A DNA stretch of 64,000 nucleotides from an uncultured Clostridia bacterium (GCA_946403085.1 CAMIYM010000001.1:62001-126000); one strand, 5' to 3'. Numbered from the stretch's first letter, positions 37,183 through 47,014 are shown. A program made the numbers and translations. Notes: generated by a model from the sequence alone, not told the origin.

Positions 37183-37821
37183 ATGAGCAACAAAAACATT
37201 TCTTTTACAGAACTGATATTTAATATCCTTATGGTGATCCTTGCAGTAACAGGCATTGTCCTGATGCTTACGGGAAAGCCTGAAGGTGCAGCTCTGCAGG
37301 CTTCCGGAATAGGCAACTTCAAGTTCTATACAGTGCTTTCCAATGTCTTTTGCGGCATTGCCGCACTCATCTATCTGATCTGTCTTCTGACGGGAAAGGG
37401 CAGGGATAAGATGGCCTGGTTAAAGCTTGCGGCAGTGTGCGGGGTTGCCATTACATTTGCGGTTGTGGCCTTTATGTTCGGACCGCTTTATGGTTTCCCG
37501 CAGTTTTATAAGAGAGGCAATCTAATCTTCCATCTGATCCTGCCTCTTCTGGCTATGGCGGAATTCATTGTTGTAAGAAGGAAGCGTATTCCTTTTAAAT
37601 ATACGGTTATGGCAGCAGTTCCGACATTTATATACGGGTTCTGCTACATGATGAACATCCTGATAAACGGGATTGGCGGCCCCTGGCCTGATACTAACGA
37701 TTTTTACGCATTTTTAAGCTGGGGATGGCCTGTCGGAATACTGATATTTGCCGGGATTACCGTACTGTCTTTTGCTGTCGCGTGTATCTTCAGAGTTGTA
37801 AGTAACAGACGGGCTCTGTAA
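37183..37821 (+). CDS. Six-helix membrane protein, Pr6Pr-like
   Basis: A 212-residue protein with about six membrane helices. FKFYTVLSNVFCGIAALIYLI after the first helix resembles the conserved region of Pr6Pr/FAR-17a-like membrane proteins. A PWPDTNDFYAFLSWGWPVG loop precedes the last helix. The start lies 25 bp after the preceding stop with no clear ribosome site. The family call is tentative and no activity is inferred. Confidence 0.68.
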   Translation: MSNKNISFTELIFNILMVILAVTGIVLMLTGKPEGAALQASGIGNFKFYTVLSNVFCGIAALIYLICLLTGKGRDKMAWLKLAAVCGVAITFAVVAFMFGPLYGFPQFYKRGNLIFHLILPLLAMAEFIVVRRKRIPFKYTVMAAVPTFIYGFCYMMNILINGIGGPWPDTNDFYAFLSWGWPVGILIFAGITVLSFAVACIFRVVSNRRAL

Positions 37822-37906
37822 GGTGAGCCGTGAAATTGCCCCATTTTTAAAGGTGAGGTTTATTAGCGGCAATGTTAAGATAAGCGGAAGTAAAGGAGAA
37901 CCGCTT

Positions 37907-38593
37907 ATGAAAAGATCTGAGATCAACAAAGCATTGAAGCGCATGGAAAGCGTTATTAATGAACTGAAGATCAGTCTTCCGCCGTTCTGCAATTTCACTC
38001 CGGAAGAATGGCTTACCAAGGGCCACGAGTACGATGAGATCAGAGATAACATGCTCGGCTGGGACATAACGGATTACGGTCTGGGTGATTTCCGGAAGAC
38101 CGGATTCTCGCTCATCACGCTGAGGAATGGCAATCTCAAGTCAAAGGACAAATATCCCAAGCCTTATGCCGAGAAGCTCCTCTTCATTGAAGAAGGTCAG
38201 TATTCGCCTAATCATTTCCACTGGAATAAGATGGAGGACATCATCAACAAAGGCGGCGGCAATCTTCTGATCCGTGTCTACAATTCGCTTCCTGACGAGG
38301 AGATCGACAGGGAAAGTGATGTAACTGTCCATACGGACGGCAGGACATATCAGGTCAAGGCAGGAACCCAGATAAGGCTTACTCCCGGCGAGAGCATCGC
38401 TATCCAGCCCTATCTGTATCATGATTTTGAAGTCGAAAAGGGGACAGGAGCAGTTCTCTTAGGCGAAGTCTCCCAGGTAAATGACGACAATACCGACAAC
38501 AGGTTCAATCCGCCTGTCGGAAGGTTCCCTGAGATCGAAGAAGATGAGCCGCCTTATAGGCTCCTCTGCAACGAATATCCGGCTGCAAATTAA
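37907..38593 (+). CDS. D-lyxose ketol-isomerase-like cupin
   Basis: A 228-residue cupin. The track start (GTG at 37823) is replaced by the ATG at 37907, preceded by AAAGGAGAA. The core has a metal-binding pattern, NHFHWNKMEDIIN, with a downstream Glu and His in LYHDFEVE. It ends RLLCNEYP. The overall sequence (TDYGLGDFRKTGFSLITLRNG, KLLFIEEGQYSPNHFH) matches the D-lyxose isomerase family, which interconverts D-lyxose and D-xylulose and often D-mannose and D-fructose. No sugar transporter or kinase is adjacent. Confidence 0.87.
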   Translation: MKRSEINKALKRMESVINELKISLPPFCNFTPEEWLTKGHEYDEIRDNMLGWDITDYGLGDFRKTGFSLITLRNGNLKSKDKYPKPYAEKLLFIEEGQYSPNHFHWNKMEDIINKGGGNLLIRVYNSLPDEEIDRESDVTVHTDGRTYQVKAGTQIRLTPGESIAIQPYLYHDFEVEKGTGAVLLGEVSQVNDDNTDNRFNPPVGRFPEIEEDEPPYRLLCNEYPAAN

Positions 38594-38726
38594 GCATTTT
38601 ACTGATATTAAGGGCCGTTTTATCCCGAATTGTAACCTATATGTAAGTAGCGTTTTTCTTGACTAAACGGGGTAACTAAAGCATTATTATCATGAATATT
38701 TATGAATTTATATAGGTGGTATTGTT

Positions 38727-40496
38727 TTGAAAAGAAAAGCTGAGAATGAAAAACAGAGCTTGATCGAACGTTTCTGCTCTGCTTCAGAACGTACAGCAAG
38801 AGTCAGCCTTATTCTCGCGGCAGCTATCGTTGTGGGGACGATCGGAACTGTCAGCGTGGCTGCAATCAGATCAAACACAGCATCGATCATCCCTTCAGAT
38901 AATGTTGAACTTAATGCCGCACAGGACTATCTTGCACAGGTATCCATGCAGGCTGCAACCAGTGATACAGCTGAGACCACAGAGGAAACAGCATCCTCTG
39001 ATGAGTCAGGCGCAGATATCACTGATGAGACAAGAGAGACAAAGCGCGGCGGCCTTACAGGCGATCATGTCGTAGATGTTAAGAATCTTAAGTCTCTTTC
39101 CAACGAAGATCTCGTTAAAGCGATCAAGCAGGGTAAAGTTAAAGCCATCGACGTCAAGACGATCAAGAAAGACCAGTCACAGAACACAAAACCTGTTCAC
39201 CATGGCTCGACGGGAAATGCTCCTACGCCTACGAAGAAGCCTACACCTGTTCCTACAAACAAGCCCACACCTACAATGGCTCCTATTACAGTAGTCAACT
39301 ATGAGCTCGGTATGGATATCTCACAGTTCCAGGGAAATATCGACTGGAAAAAGGTTAAGGCTGATGGTATCAAGTTCGCATTCATCAGATGCGGCGGCAG
39401 AGGATATTCAAAGGGTGCCTGCTACGACGATACAAAGTTCGTGCAGAACATTAAGAATGCAAAAGCAGCTGGCGTAAAGGTCGGTGTTTACTTCTTCTCA
39501 CAGGCGATCACAGCTCTGGAAGCAGTTGAAGAGGCATCTATCACGCTCGATAAGATAAAAGGATACGGAATCGATCTTCCTGTCGTTATGGACTGGGAGA
39601 CCGGTACCGGCTATAGAACATGGAAGCTTAAAGGACAGGATTTTGCCAACGTTCTTGAAGCATACTGCAGCATGATCGCCCAGGCAGGCTACACACCGGC
39701 AGTATATCTCAATACATCCGATATCAACGACAGACTTGGCAAGTATTCTGGCCAGATCCTCGGCAAGTATAAGCTTTGGTATGCTTATCCTTACAGCTGC
39801 TACGATCCGAGCAGCAAGAGCTTCAGATCCAATTACTATCAGACAGGTGATACAGTACCGCCCAGAAGCTTTGGATATGAATACTGGCAGTACTCATGGC
39901 ATGGAAGAGTTAAGGGTATCAGCGGAGACGTTGACCTTAACATCAAGATCCTTGGTAAGACAACTCTTACTGCACCTGTGATCAATATAACCAACAAGAA
40001 CATTACCTCTAATGTCGGCGAGAACATCAATCCGTTGAACGGTGTATCAGCCAAGACATCGCAGGGCGCTACGACCACGAACAGCCTGTCATATGCGATC
40101 AAGAATGCGGCAGGTGAGACAGTAACGCTTGACCAGGCAAAGGGCACGGCAGGCAAGTATGTAATTACTTATACATATAAGGATTATTTCCGTGGTTCCG
40201 TAACAGCCACAGCGAACTGGGAAGTAAAGCCGGGTTCAGGCAGTACCGTAACTCCGGAGCCTACCCAGAGTGGACAGGGAAGCACTTCAACTCCGACACC
40301 TACTCCGAGTCAGAGCGGAAATCCTACTGTTACTCCGACTACGGCACCTGCGGTAACTAATACACCTGCACCGACGTCTAAGCCGACGGATACGCCTGCT
40401 CCCACAGCTACTCCGACACCTAAGCCTGCGGCAACAGCAACGTCCAAACCGACGGAAGCTCCGAAGCCTGAAAACACCGAAAGTCAGGGAGCTTAA
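38727..40496 (+). CDS. Surface GH25 lysozyme with Ig-like domain and Pro/Thr tail
   Basis: A 589-residue muramidase. The start is a TTG with AGGTGG 7 nt upstream; no in-frame ATG fits. It has a cytoplasmic basic stretch, a membrane helix (about 27-46), an acidic Thr/Glu region and a Pro/Thr linker. The GH25 domain (about 193-410) includes MDISQFQGNIDW and catalytic MDWETG. An Ig-like domain (about 415-505) and a tail of Pro/Thr repeats follow. It is probably a wall-remodelling enzyme exposed beyond the membrane. It has no sorting signal, so the N-terminal helix is the likely anchor. Confidence 0.9.
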   Translation: MKRKAENEKQSLIERFCSASERTARVSLILAAAIVVGTIGTVSVAAIRSNTASIIPSDNVELNAAQDYLAQVSMQAATSDTAETTEETASSDESGADITDETRETKRGGLTGDHVVDVKNLKSLSNEDLVKAIKQGKVKAIDVKTIKKDQSQNTKPVHHGSTGNAPTPTKKPTPVPTNKPTPTMAPITVVNYELGMDISQFQGNIDWKKVKADGIKFAFIRCGGRGYSKGACYDDTKFVQNIKNAKAAGVKVGVYFFSQAITALEAVEEASITLDKIKGYGIDLPVVMDWETGTGYRTWKLKGQDFANVLEAYCSMIAQAGYTPAVYLNTSDINDRLGKYSGQILGKYKLWYAYPYSCYDPSSKSFRSNYYQTGDTVPPRSFGYEYWQYSWHGRVKGISGDVDLNIKILGKTTLTAPVINITNKNITSNVGENINPLNGVSAKTSQGATTTNSLSYAIKNAAGETVTLDQAKGTAGKYVITYTYKDYFRGSVTATANWEVKPGSGSTVTPEPTQSGQGSTSTPTPTPSQSGNPTVTPTTAPAVTNTPAPTSKPTDTPAPTATPTPKPAATATSKPTEAPKPENTESQGA

Positions 40497-40532
40497 CACA
40501 GCACATTAAACTGTTCTTAGAGGGGGAACGGT

Positions 40533-41654
40533 ATGATGATTACCAAGCCTACGAATGATCCCGCGATGCGGAATCTTGAGAGAGGAATAAGGTTTGAGAT
40601 TGAGAGACTCATTCTCATAGTTTCTGTCTTGTGTCTGGTACTCGAAGCCGGTCTTTGTTTCTATTACTTTTCGATCCAGGATCTCGGTCAGCCACTTAAT
40701 ACATATATCGAATTCAGGATCCTTGTGCCTTTGGGCGTAAATATACTGGTCTATCTGGTTACGAGGTTTTCGAACAGATCAGAGAACAGTACGGACAGCA
40801 CCAAGAACAGAGTCTGCTCTTTTGCAGGTCTTATCATGCTTGGCGTTATCTCGCTTGCACACAGTTATTTTATTCCGCTCTGGATGCTTCCCGCGTTCTC
40901 CATCCTTTTCTGCTCTATCTTCCACGATGATTTCATTACGAAGATCCAGTCGGGCGTAAGCTTTGTTTTCGTATTGTATTCGGGAATCCTTCATATCTAC
41001 GACTATCCTTCCGACAGGAACGACACGATAATCTGCATCGTCCTGGCTGAACTTATCGTCCTTGGCGTCAGTTTTATGTCATTCAAGCTCGAAAACTATA
41101 ACGAGCGGAAATTCGTTATCAGTGAGAGAAGTCTTATAAGCCAGAACAAGTTCAAGAACGGCTTTGAGATAGACAGCGTCACCGGTGTTTACAGCAAGGC
41201 ATATCTTTCTGAAGAGGCGGGCAAGATCCTTTCACAGACCAATGAACTCGATCCGAGCGGTCTAGCTGTCCTTGATATAGATGATTTCAAAGAGATCAAT
41301 GATGAGCTTGGTCATGACAAGGGCGACATCGTTCTGCGTGCCCTTGGTTCAGTCCTGTCCGGATATATTGATGAGAGCACGATCATCGGAAGATTCGGCG
41401 GCGAGAAGTTCGTCGTTGTCTTCTCGAACGGAGTCAGGGAAGATAATATGAATGACTTGAACCAGATGTGCAGGGAATTTGCCAAGAAGAAGTTCTCATT
41501 CACGAAAAGGACCGTAACTTTAAGCGGCGGATATGTCTGGTTCGATGAGAATATCGAGCTCGAAAAAGCAATGGACAAAGCTCAGGAAGCACTTGCAAGA
41601 GCAAAGAAATCGGGTAAGAATAGAGTCATTGCAAGTGATGAAAGCGAGGAATAA
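40533..41654 (+). CDS. Membrane GGDEF-domain protein with degenerate GGEKF site
   Basis: A 373-residue protein. The N-terminal region has about five to six membrane helices (residues 20-185), followed by a short coiled linker and a GGDEF domain. The domain keeps DSVTGVYSKAYL, the metal-site LDIDDFKEINDELGHDKGD and FGGEKF at 289-293. The fourth active-site residue is Lys where cyclases have Glu, so diguanylate cyclase activity is doubtful. It may be a c-di-GMP or GTP sensor. AGGGGGAA precedes the ATG. The next gene begins 4 bp after its stop. Confidence 0.88.
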   Translation: MMITKPTNDPAMRNLERGIRFEIERLILIVSVLCLVLEAGLCFYYFSIQDLGQPLNTYIEFRILVPLGVNILVYLVTRFSNRSENSTDSTKNRVCSFAGLIMLGVISLAHSYFIPLWMLPAFSILFCSIFHDDFITKIQSGVSFVFVLYSGILHIYDYPSDRNDTIICIVLAELIVLGVSFMSFKLENYNERKFVISERSLISQNKFKNGFEIDSVTGVYSKAYLSEEAGKILSQTNELDPSGLAVLDIDDFKEINDELGHDKGDIVLRALGSVLSGYIDESTIIGRFGGEKFVVVFSNGVREDNMNDLNQMCREFAKKKFSFTKRTVTLSGGYVWFDENIELEKAMDKAQEALARAKKSGKNRVIASDESEE

Positions 41655-41658
41655 AGAT

Positions 41659-42342
41659 ATGGCAAAGGGAAATAAGCCTAAGAAGGATAAGAAGGACCGC
41701 CTCAGCAGTTATAAGGCAGGAACGCTGATAATTGACATTATCATACTGTTCTTAGGTCTCATCTTTTTCATAGGATTCTTCTCAGGATCTTCTAAAGAGA
41801 TCGTTGAAGGCTTTGTCAGGGTCGTAGGAGGAGTCCTTACCGCACTCTTTGTTTTCGAGCTGATCAATTTCTTAAGGATCAAGGACAAGACGGTCTTCGA
41901 CTGGGTAGTCCTGATAATTGCCGCAGTCATCGGCATTACAGGTGTCAGCCTTATCATCTGGCCTGCTATCCTTGTCGGAATACTTAAGTTTATCTTCGCT
42001 GCGATCATCGTCGTCTATGCGATCGTTGTCATGTTCACGGCAGTCATGATCCTCCGACCTTCAGGTTCCAAGTATTGGTGGTTCTCACTTCTTTTCGGAC
42101 TTGCAGCCCTTGTCCTGGCAGTAGTTATCCTCCTCGTTGGTGAGGATATCCTTGTTCTTCTTATCGGAATCTCTCTTGTAGTCGGTGCGGTCGGCGGCAT
42201 AGCAAACGCTATCCTTGCTTCACAGGCCAAGAAGGAGATGAAGGCTAACTCCAAGATCCTTGAAGATGCTTCATATACTGTAGACTCAACGAAGACCGAA
42301 GGTGAAGCAAAGCCTTCTGATGACGACAGCGTCAATTTCTGA
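41659..42342 (+). CDS. HdeD/DUF308-like membrane protein
   Basis: A 227-residue protein. The ATG at 41659 follows GAGGA, and the longer track start lies inside the GGDEF gene. A Lys-rich N-terminus is followed by six to seven membrane helices arranged in pairs, like HdeD/DUF308 proteins (VLIIAAVIGITGVSLIIWPA is a typical unit). The C-terminus is a polar acidic tail. Co-transcription with the GGDEF gene is likely from the 4-bp gap. Confidence 0.78.
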   Translation: MAKGNKPKKDKKDRLSSYKAGTLIIDIIILFLGLIFFIGFFSGSSKEIVEGFVRVVGGVLTALFVFELINFLRIKDKTVFDWVVLIIAAVIGITGVSLIIWPAILVGILKFIFAAIIVVYAIVVMFTAVMILRPSGSKYWWFSLLFGLAALVLAVVILLVGEDILVLLIGISLVVGAVGGIANAILASQAKKEMKANSKILEDASYTVDSTKTEGEAKPSDDDSVNF

Positions 42343-42372
42343 TACTTTTCGCGCTTCTTACAGGAGAATCTC

Positions 42373-43017
42373 ATGGAAGTAACATATATCGGACATGCAT
42401 GCTTTCTTATAAAGCTTTCTACGGGATACAGCATCTGCTTTGATCCTTACGCATCAGGTTCTGTACCGGGTCTGTCTGATATTGCTGTTACCGCAGATTC
42501 TGTTAATTGCTCGCACAAGCATGCTGATCACTACGGTTATGAGGAAGTCTTATCACCGGATGAGCCATATAGTGGTGAACTCCCTGAGATAGAGTACATC
42601 CAAAGCTTCCACGATGAGGTTCAGGGTGCCAAGCGCGGCACGAATACGATCACCATTGTGAATTCTTTATCAGACAATGCAAAGATCGTCCACATGGGAG
42701 ATATCGGCTGTGATCTGACTTCTGACCAGCTTGCCAGATTAAAAGGCTGTGATCTTCTCATGATACCCGTCGGAGGTTTCTATACGATCGACAGCAAAAA
42801 GGCTTTTGAGATCACAAGCCTGATCGATCCTAAGGTTGTTATCCCGATGCACTTCAGAGGCAGGTCTTTCGGCTACGATGTCATAAGCGGCAGGGAAGAG
42901 TTTGTCGATCTGATAAAGGCCAGGGCGGACCGCGCTGTAGTCGACGCCGGAAGCCATATTGAAGCACTTCCCGTAGAGAAAACGCTACTCCTGATGGACC
43001 CTTTGAGAAATTTATAA
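42373..43017 (+). CDS. UlaG-like metallo-beta-lactamase-fold hydrolase
   Basis: A 214-residue MBL-fold protein. The metal motif is SHKHADHYGY. Other family marks are ITYIGHACFLI-like at the N-terminus (VTYIGHACFLIKL), HMGDIGCDLT and VVIPMHFRG. This is the UlaG/L-ascorbate-6-phosphate lactonase-like branch, whose members have many different substrates. AGGAGA precedes the ATG. It lies 30 bp after the DUF308-like gene and may be in the same transcript. Confidence 0.85.
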   Translation: MEVTYIGHACFLIKLSTGYSICFDPYASGSVPGLSDIAVTADSVNCSHKHADHYGYEEVLSPDEPYSGELPEIEYIQSFHDEVQGAKRGTNTITIVNSLSDNAKIVHMGDIGCDLTSDQLARLKGCDLLMIPVGGFYTIDSKKAFEITSLIDPKVVIPMHFRGRSFGYDVISGREEFVDLIKARADRAVVDAGSHIEALPVEKTLLLMDPLRNL

Positions 43018-43088
43018 CATTCGAATTTTGTAACATAAGATTGGACTTCTTTACGATATAATTCTTCGAAAAGGGGGTCGCTATTCCT

Positions 43089-44573
43089 ATGTTTAAGATC
43101 GGTTTTTCCAATGATAAATATGTAGAGCTGCAGAGCCAGCACATCAGAGAGCGTGTAGATAAGTTCGGAGGCAAGCTCTATCTTGAATTCGGCGGCAAGT
43201 TGTTTGACGACTATCACGCATCAAGAGTTCTGCCCGGATTCGAACCTGACAGTAAGATCAGAATGCTCAAGGCTCTTTCAGAAGACGCTGAGATCGTTAT
43301 CGCGATCAATGCCGATGCCATTGAGAAGAACAAGAGAAGAGGCGACCTGGGCATCACATACGATCAGGAAGTACTCCGTCTGATCGATGCATTCACAGAA
43401 TTCGGACTTATGGTCGGCAGCGTTGTTATTACCCAGTTTGCAGGCCAGCCTCTTGCAGAGAAGTTCGAAGCAAGATTAAGAGGCCTTGGCGTAAAGTCTT
43501 ACAGACACTATCCTATCGCAGGATATCCTTCAGATATTCCGCTTATCGTAAGCGAAGACGGCTATGGCAAGAACGATTATATCGAGACATCAAGAAAGCT
43601 CGTTGTCGTTACGGCACCCGGCCCGGGTTCCGGAAAGATGGCTACATGCCTTTCCCAGCTTTATCACGAGAACAAGCGCGGCATCAAGGCAGGCTATGCC
43701 AAGTTCGAGACATTTCCTATCTGGTCGATCCCTCTCCAGCACCCTGTAAACGTTGCTTATGAAGCAGCAACAGCAGACTTAGCAGACGTTAACATGATCG
43801 ATCCTTTCCACCTCGAAGCATATGGAAAGACAACAGTTAACTACAACAGAGACGTTGAGATCTTCCCTGTAGTAAATGCTATTTTCGAAAAGATTTATGG
43901 CGAGAGTCCATACAAGTCACCTACGGACATGGGCGTTAACATGGCAGGCTTTGCCATTGTCGACGATGAGGCTTGCCAGGAAGCTTCAAGACAGGAAATC
44001 GTCAGAAGATACTATGAGGCCAAGATGGCAACACGCGCCGGCAATTCCGACGGTTCTGACGTAACCAAGATTGAGTTCCTGATGAAGAAGAGCGGCATCG
44101 ATATTTCCGACCGCCGTGTAATCGGCGCTGCTTCCGTACGTGCAGAATCCACAGGCGCTCCGGCTGTCGCATTGGAGCTCCCTGACGGCCAGATCGTTAC
44201 AGGAAAGACAACACCTCTCCTTGGACCTGCTTCTGCTGCACTTCTTAATGCACTTAAGGTCCTTGCAGGCATCTCACACGATATTCCTTTGATCTCACCC
44301 AATGTTATCGAGCCTATCTCTGATCTTAAGATCAACCACTTAGGCAACCATAACCCCAGACTTCATACGGATGAGGTACTTATCGCGCTTGCCATCAGCG
44401 CTGCCACCAACCCGGTCGCAGAGCTTGCGATGCAGCAGATCGGAAATCTCGTTAACAGCGACGCTCATTCGACCACGATGATGAGCTCCGTCGACATCAA
44501 TATGTTCCACAAGCTCGGCATCAATCTCACTTGCGAGCCGGTTTACGAGACGAAGAAGCTGTATCACAGGTAA
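43089..44573 (+). CDS. DUF1846-family protein
   Basis: A 494-residue cytoplasmic protein matching the DUF1846 family, which is common in Bacillota. Recognisable segments are [22 protein letters not shown] near the N-terminus, [22 protein letters not shown] in the middle (a P-loop-like turn GPGSGK) and [18 protein letters not shown] near the end. The biochemical role is unknown to me; the GPGSGK turn suggests nucleotide or phosphate binding. AAGGGGG precedes the start. It is followed by its own terminator. Confidence 0.9.
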   Translation: MFKIGFSNDKYVELQSQHIRERVDKFGGKLYLEFGGKLFDDYHASRVLPGFEPDSKIRMLKALSEDAEIVIAINADAIEKNKRRGDLGITYDQEVLRLIDAFTEFGLMVGSVVITQFAGQPLAEKFEARLRGLGVKSYRHYPIAGYPSDIPLIVSEDGYGKNDYIETSRKLVVVTAPGPGSGKMATCLSQLYHENKRGIKAGYAKFETFPIWSIPLQHPVNVAYEAATADLADVNMIDPFHLEAYGKTTVNYNRDVEIFPVVNAIFEKIYGESPYKSPTDMGVNMAGFAIVDDEACQEASRQEIVRRYYEAKMATRAGNSDGSDVTKIEFLMKKSGIDISDRRVIGAASVRAESTGAPAVALELPDGQIVTGKTTPLLGPASAALLNALKVLAGISHDIPLISPNVIEPISDLKINHLGNHNPRLHTDEVLIALAISAATNPVAELAMQQIGNLVNSDAHSTTMMSSVDINMFHKLGINLTCEPVYETKKLYHR

Positions 44574-44597
44574 TCTAATTAATTATCGTTAATTCTG

Positions 44598-44629
44598 AAA
44601 GCGGTGTCTTAATGCGGCACCGCTTTTTC
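44598..44629 (+). terminator. Rho-independent terminator
   Basis: The stem AAAGCGGTG / CACCGCTTT is followed by TTCATG. It ends the DUF1846 gene and separates it from the ctsR promoter. Confidence 0.85.
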
Positions 44630-44720
44630 ATGTTTGTATCCCAACTTCAAGAGAAAGGCATCCCGGGACATGTTTTACAGCGCAACTTTGCGAAAACTGC
44701 GCCCATAACGATTTTCGTTG

Positions 44721-44749
44721 TTGACAAACGAAAAGATCAGTACGATAAT
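44721..44749 (+). promoter_or_regulatory. Sigma-A promoter of the ctsR operon
   Basis: -35 TTGACA (44721-44726), 17 bp, -10 GATAAT (44744-44749). The expected start point falls inside the CtsR operator. Confidence 0.85.
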
Positions 44750-44755
44750 TTCATT

Positions 44756-44772
44756 AGTCAAAGAAAGTCAAA
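44756..44772 (+). promoter_or_regulatory. CtsR operator (heptad direct repeat)
   Basis: AGTCAAA-GAA-AGTCAAA: two heptads with a 3-nt spacer match the known CtsR box. Further GTCAA units follow to about 44800, so several CtsR dimers may bind across the start point and leader. Confidence 0.85.
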
Positions 44773-44828
44773 GTCAAAGTCAATAAAGAGCAAAGTCAAA
44801 AACGATTAAGCGGAAGGAGGATGATCTT

Positions 44829-45290
44829 GTGGCTAGACTGGTTGATGTAATAGAACAGATGATCAAAGAGATGGTCGAAGAGAATGACGGTACAGCGACG
44901 ATCTGCAGAAGCCAACTGGCAGAGCAGGCGAATTGTGTGCCGTCTCAGATCACATATGTGCTTTCTACAAGATTTTCAGGCGGAAGCGGTTATATAGTCG
45001 AGAGCAGACGAGGCGGCGGCGGACAGATCACGATCACACGTGTTAATCATGTCGGACCTGCCGAATATCTCAAGTCGATAATCGACAGTGTTGGTGATGA
45101 CTTATCACAGCAGCAGGCGAAGAACCTTCTGGTCAATGCGGTGTCGGTCGGTGCCATGACTTCCAAAGAGGGCACGGCGATCATGGCTGCGGTATCTGAC
45201 AGGGCACTCGCAAGAGTTGATTCGGATATAAGGGCGGTCTTAAGGGCGGATATCTTTAAGCACGCGCTTTTGGGACTGATGGTTACATAA
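44829..45290 (+). CDS. ctsR: Class III stress repressor CtsR
   Basis: A 153-residue repressor of heat-shock genes. The start is GTG with AAGGAGG 8 nt upstream. The N-terminal winged HTH has CVPSQITYVLSTRFSGGSGYI, and the DNA-contacting glycine-rich wing is SRRGGGGQI. The C-terminal helical domain mediates dimerisation. The gene is preceded by its own heptad operator, so it is autoregulated, and heads ctsR-mcsA-mcsB-clpC. The Arg pair before the glycine wing, a target of McsB in Bacillus, is retained. Confidence 0.95.
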   Translation: MARLVDVIEQMIKEMVEENDGTATICRSQLAEQANCVPSQITYVLSTRFSGGSGYIVESRRGGGGQITITRVNHVGPAEYLKSIIDSVGDDLSQQQAKNLLVNAVSVGAMTSKEGTAIMAAVSDRALARVDSDIRAVLRADIFKHALLGLMVT

Positions 45291-45314
45291 AGAATCCGGT
45301 GAAGGAGAGTAAAT

Positions 45315-45995
45315 ATGAGATGTGAAAGATGCGGTAAGGAACTTACCAACAGGATAATCAAGATAAATGGTGTCACGTACTGCGAGAACTGTGCGAGGCT
45401 CATGGGTTACGACAGATTCTTAAGAGATCCTTCTGACCTTCTGGGCAATCCGTTCTCACCTCTGGACGAGATCGCTTCGTCTCTGATGCAGATGAGTGAA
45501 CTCGACTTCGGAAACAGCACTCTTACATGTCCCAAGTGCGGCATGACTTTAAGAGAATTCGAGAACGAAGGAAGAGTCGGATGCATCGAATGCTACAACA
45601 CATTTAATGACAACATCATAAGAGAGATGTTCAAGCAGCAGGGCAACAGCGAGTATGCCGGAAGACTTCCGTCACAGTCTGCTGATACAGAGGCAAAGAC
45701 TGCTGAGGTTCAGGTGACAAGAAAACCGCTGCCGTCAAAGGCCGGTTCTGACGAAGCAGAGCAGGATAATAAGCAGGAAAGCAAGCCGGAGAAGAAGGCT
45801 GAAGAACCTGCCAAAAAGGAAGATTCCAAGTCTGGCCTTACTCTTGAGCAGCTCATGAAGGCTGATATCGGAATGCTTTCCGATGAAGATCTCGAGAAGG
45901 GCATCAAGGTGGCCGCTGAAGCTGAAGAGTATAAGCTCGCTTCAAGACTCAGAGATGAACTCAAGGGCAGAAAGGAAGGTGGCAGCAATGTCTGA
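45315..45995 (+). CDS. mcsA: McsA-like zinc-finger and UVR-domain protein
   Basis: A 226-residue protein. The N-terminal CxxC pairs MRCERCG and YCENC are followed by a second zinc module (CPKCG...GCIEC). A Lys/Glu-rich linker (about 125-175) leads to a C-terminal UVR helix pair (EEYKLASRLRDELKG). McsA normally activates the McsB arginine kinase and stabilises its interaction with ClpC. The linker is longer than usual. AAGGAGAG precedes the ATG, and its end overlaps the mcsB start by 8 bp. Confidence 0.92.
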   Translation: MRCERCGKELTNRIIKINGVTYCENCARLMGYDRFLRDPSDLLGNPFSPLDEIASSLMQMSELDFGNSTLTCPKCGMTLREFENEGRVGCIECYNTFNDNIIREMFKQQGNSEYAGRLPSQSADTEAKTAEVQVTRKPLPSKAGSDEAEQDNKQESKPEKKAEEPAKKEDSKSGLTLEQLMKADIGMLSDEDLEKGIKVAAEAEEYKLASRLRDELKGRKEGGSNV

Positions 45996-47013
45996 TTGGT
46001 ATTTAAAAGAAGGTAAAGACAATGACGTTGTCCTTTCCACAAAAGCGTGCATCGTCCGTAATGTCAAAGGCTATAACTTCATGCCGAGACTGGACGACAA
46101 AGAGTGCCAGAGTCTTTTGGAGACGATAGATAAGGCAATCGATAAAGACACATACATGGGCGGAAATGCTGCCCAGCTCGATAAGGAAACCATAACAAGA
46201 CTTACAAGGCTTCAGATACTGGGCCGTGAAGCAAGCCAGCTGGTAAATCCCGAGCGCAAAGCATTCTACTACAACGATGATGTAAGCCTCTCGATCACAG
46301 TCGGAAGCGGCGAGCACATCACCGTAAGGGCAATGGCGCAGGGTCATGATATCAGTGTCTATAAGCAGGCTGAGAAGGAAGCTATAGAACTCGAGAACAA
46401 GCTTGATATAGCCTTCTCAGACAACTACGGCTTCCTGACATCCAATGTCAGACTGGCAGGTACCGGACTTAAGATCTTATACACTGTCTCGCTTCCTGCG
46501 ATCTCGAAAACAGAAGGCGGTATCGCAGCTCTTACGCAGCGTGTAGGTCAGTACGAATGGACGATCTACCCGTTCGCTGAAAGAGGCGAGATAGCTGATT
46601 CTGATGTTTACATCATTGCAAGTGTCAACACACAGGGTGTAACTGAGGATGAAGTTTTGAGAAGAGGCGAGATGCTCATATCAGATGTTATCAAGGCTGA
46701 GAGAGCATGCAGGGAAGAGATCGCTTCAAGCAAGAAAGAGCAGTCAGCAGATATCTACGGAAGATCCTACGGCACATTGAGATATGCGAACATTATCTCA
46801 AGAAGCGAAGCACTTCAGGCATTAGGCTGGCTTAGACTCTTCCACGATTACGATGAGTCCGGAGAGATAAACCTCTCATGGAAGACGATAGACAAACTTA
46901 CGATGGATATCCTTTGGGAGCCGGGAGCTCCTTCAAGGAAGGCCAGCCAGAGCGTTGCTTCACAGAAGTTCAGAGCGCGTGGAATAAGAACAATTCTGAA
47001 AGGGGATGAGTGA
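45988..47013 (+). CDS. mcsB: McsB-like protein, probable pseudo-arginine kinase
   Basis: A 341-residue phosphagen-kinase-fold protein. The ATG at 45988 follows GGAAGGTGG and aligns with the McsB N-terminus. Homology is clear along the length, but the catalytic signatures are gone. Against my memory of Bacillus McsB, SSRIRLARN is STKACIVRN (17-25), NEEDHIRIQ is GSGEHITVR (106-114) and LTSCPTNVGTGL is [12 protein letters not shown] (150-161). The last change removes the active-site Cys, and YGEGSEAVGN is not recognisable. It probably binds McsA/ClpC without phosphorylating. Its stop lies 1 bp before the clpC start. Confidence 0.85.
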   Translation: MSDWYLKEGKDNDVVLSTKACIVRNVKGYNFMPRLDDKECQSLLETIDKAIDKDTYMGGNAAQLDKETITRLTRLQILGREASQLVNPERKAFYYNDDVSLSITVGSGEHITVRAMAQGHDISVYKQAEKEAIELENKLDIAFSDNYGFLTSNVRLAGTGLKILYTVSLPAISKTEGGIAALTQRVGQYEWTIYPFAERGEIADSDVYIIASVNTQGVTEDEVLRRGEMLISDVIKAERACREEIASSKKEQSADIYGRSYGTLRYANIISRSEALQALGWLRLFHDYDESGEINLSWKTIDKLTMDILWEPGAPSRKASQSVASQKFRARGIRTILKGDE

Positions 47014-47014
47014 T

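Noticed and set aside
44612-44809. 65-aa plus-strand ORF ending in KSKSKSIKSKVKND
   Set aside because: It starts in the DUF1846 terminator and runs through the ctsR promoter and CtsR operator; the Lys/Ser tail is the operator heptads.
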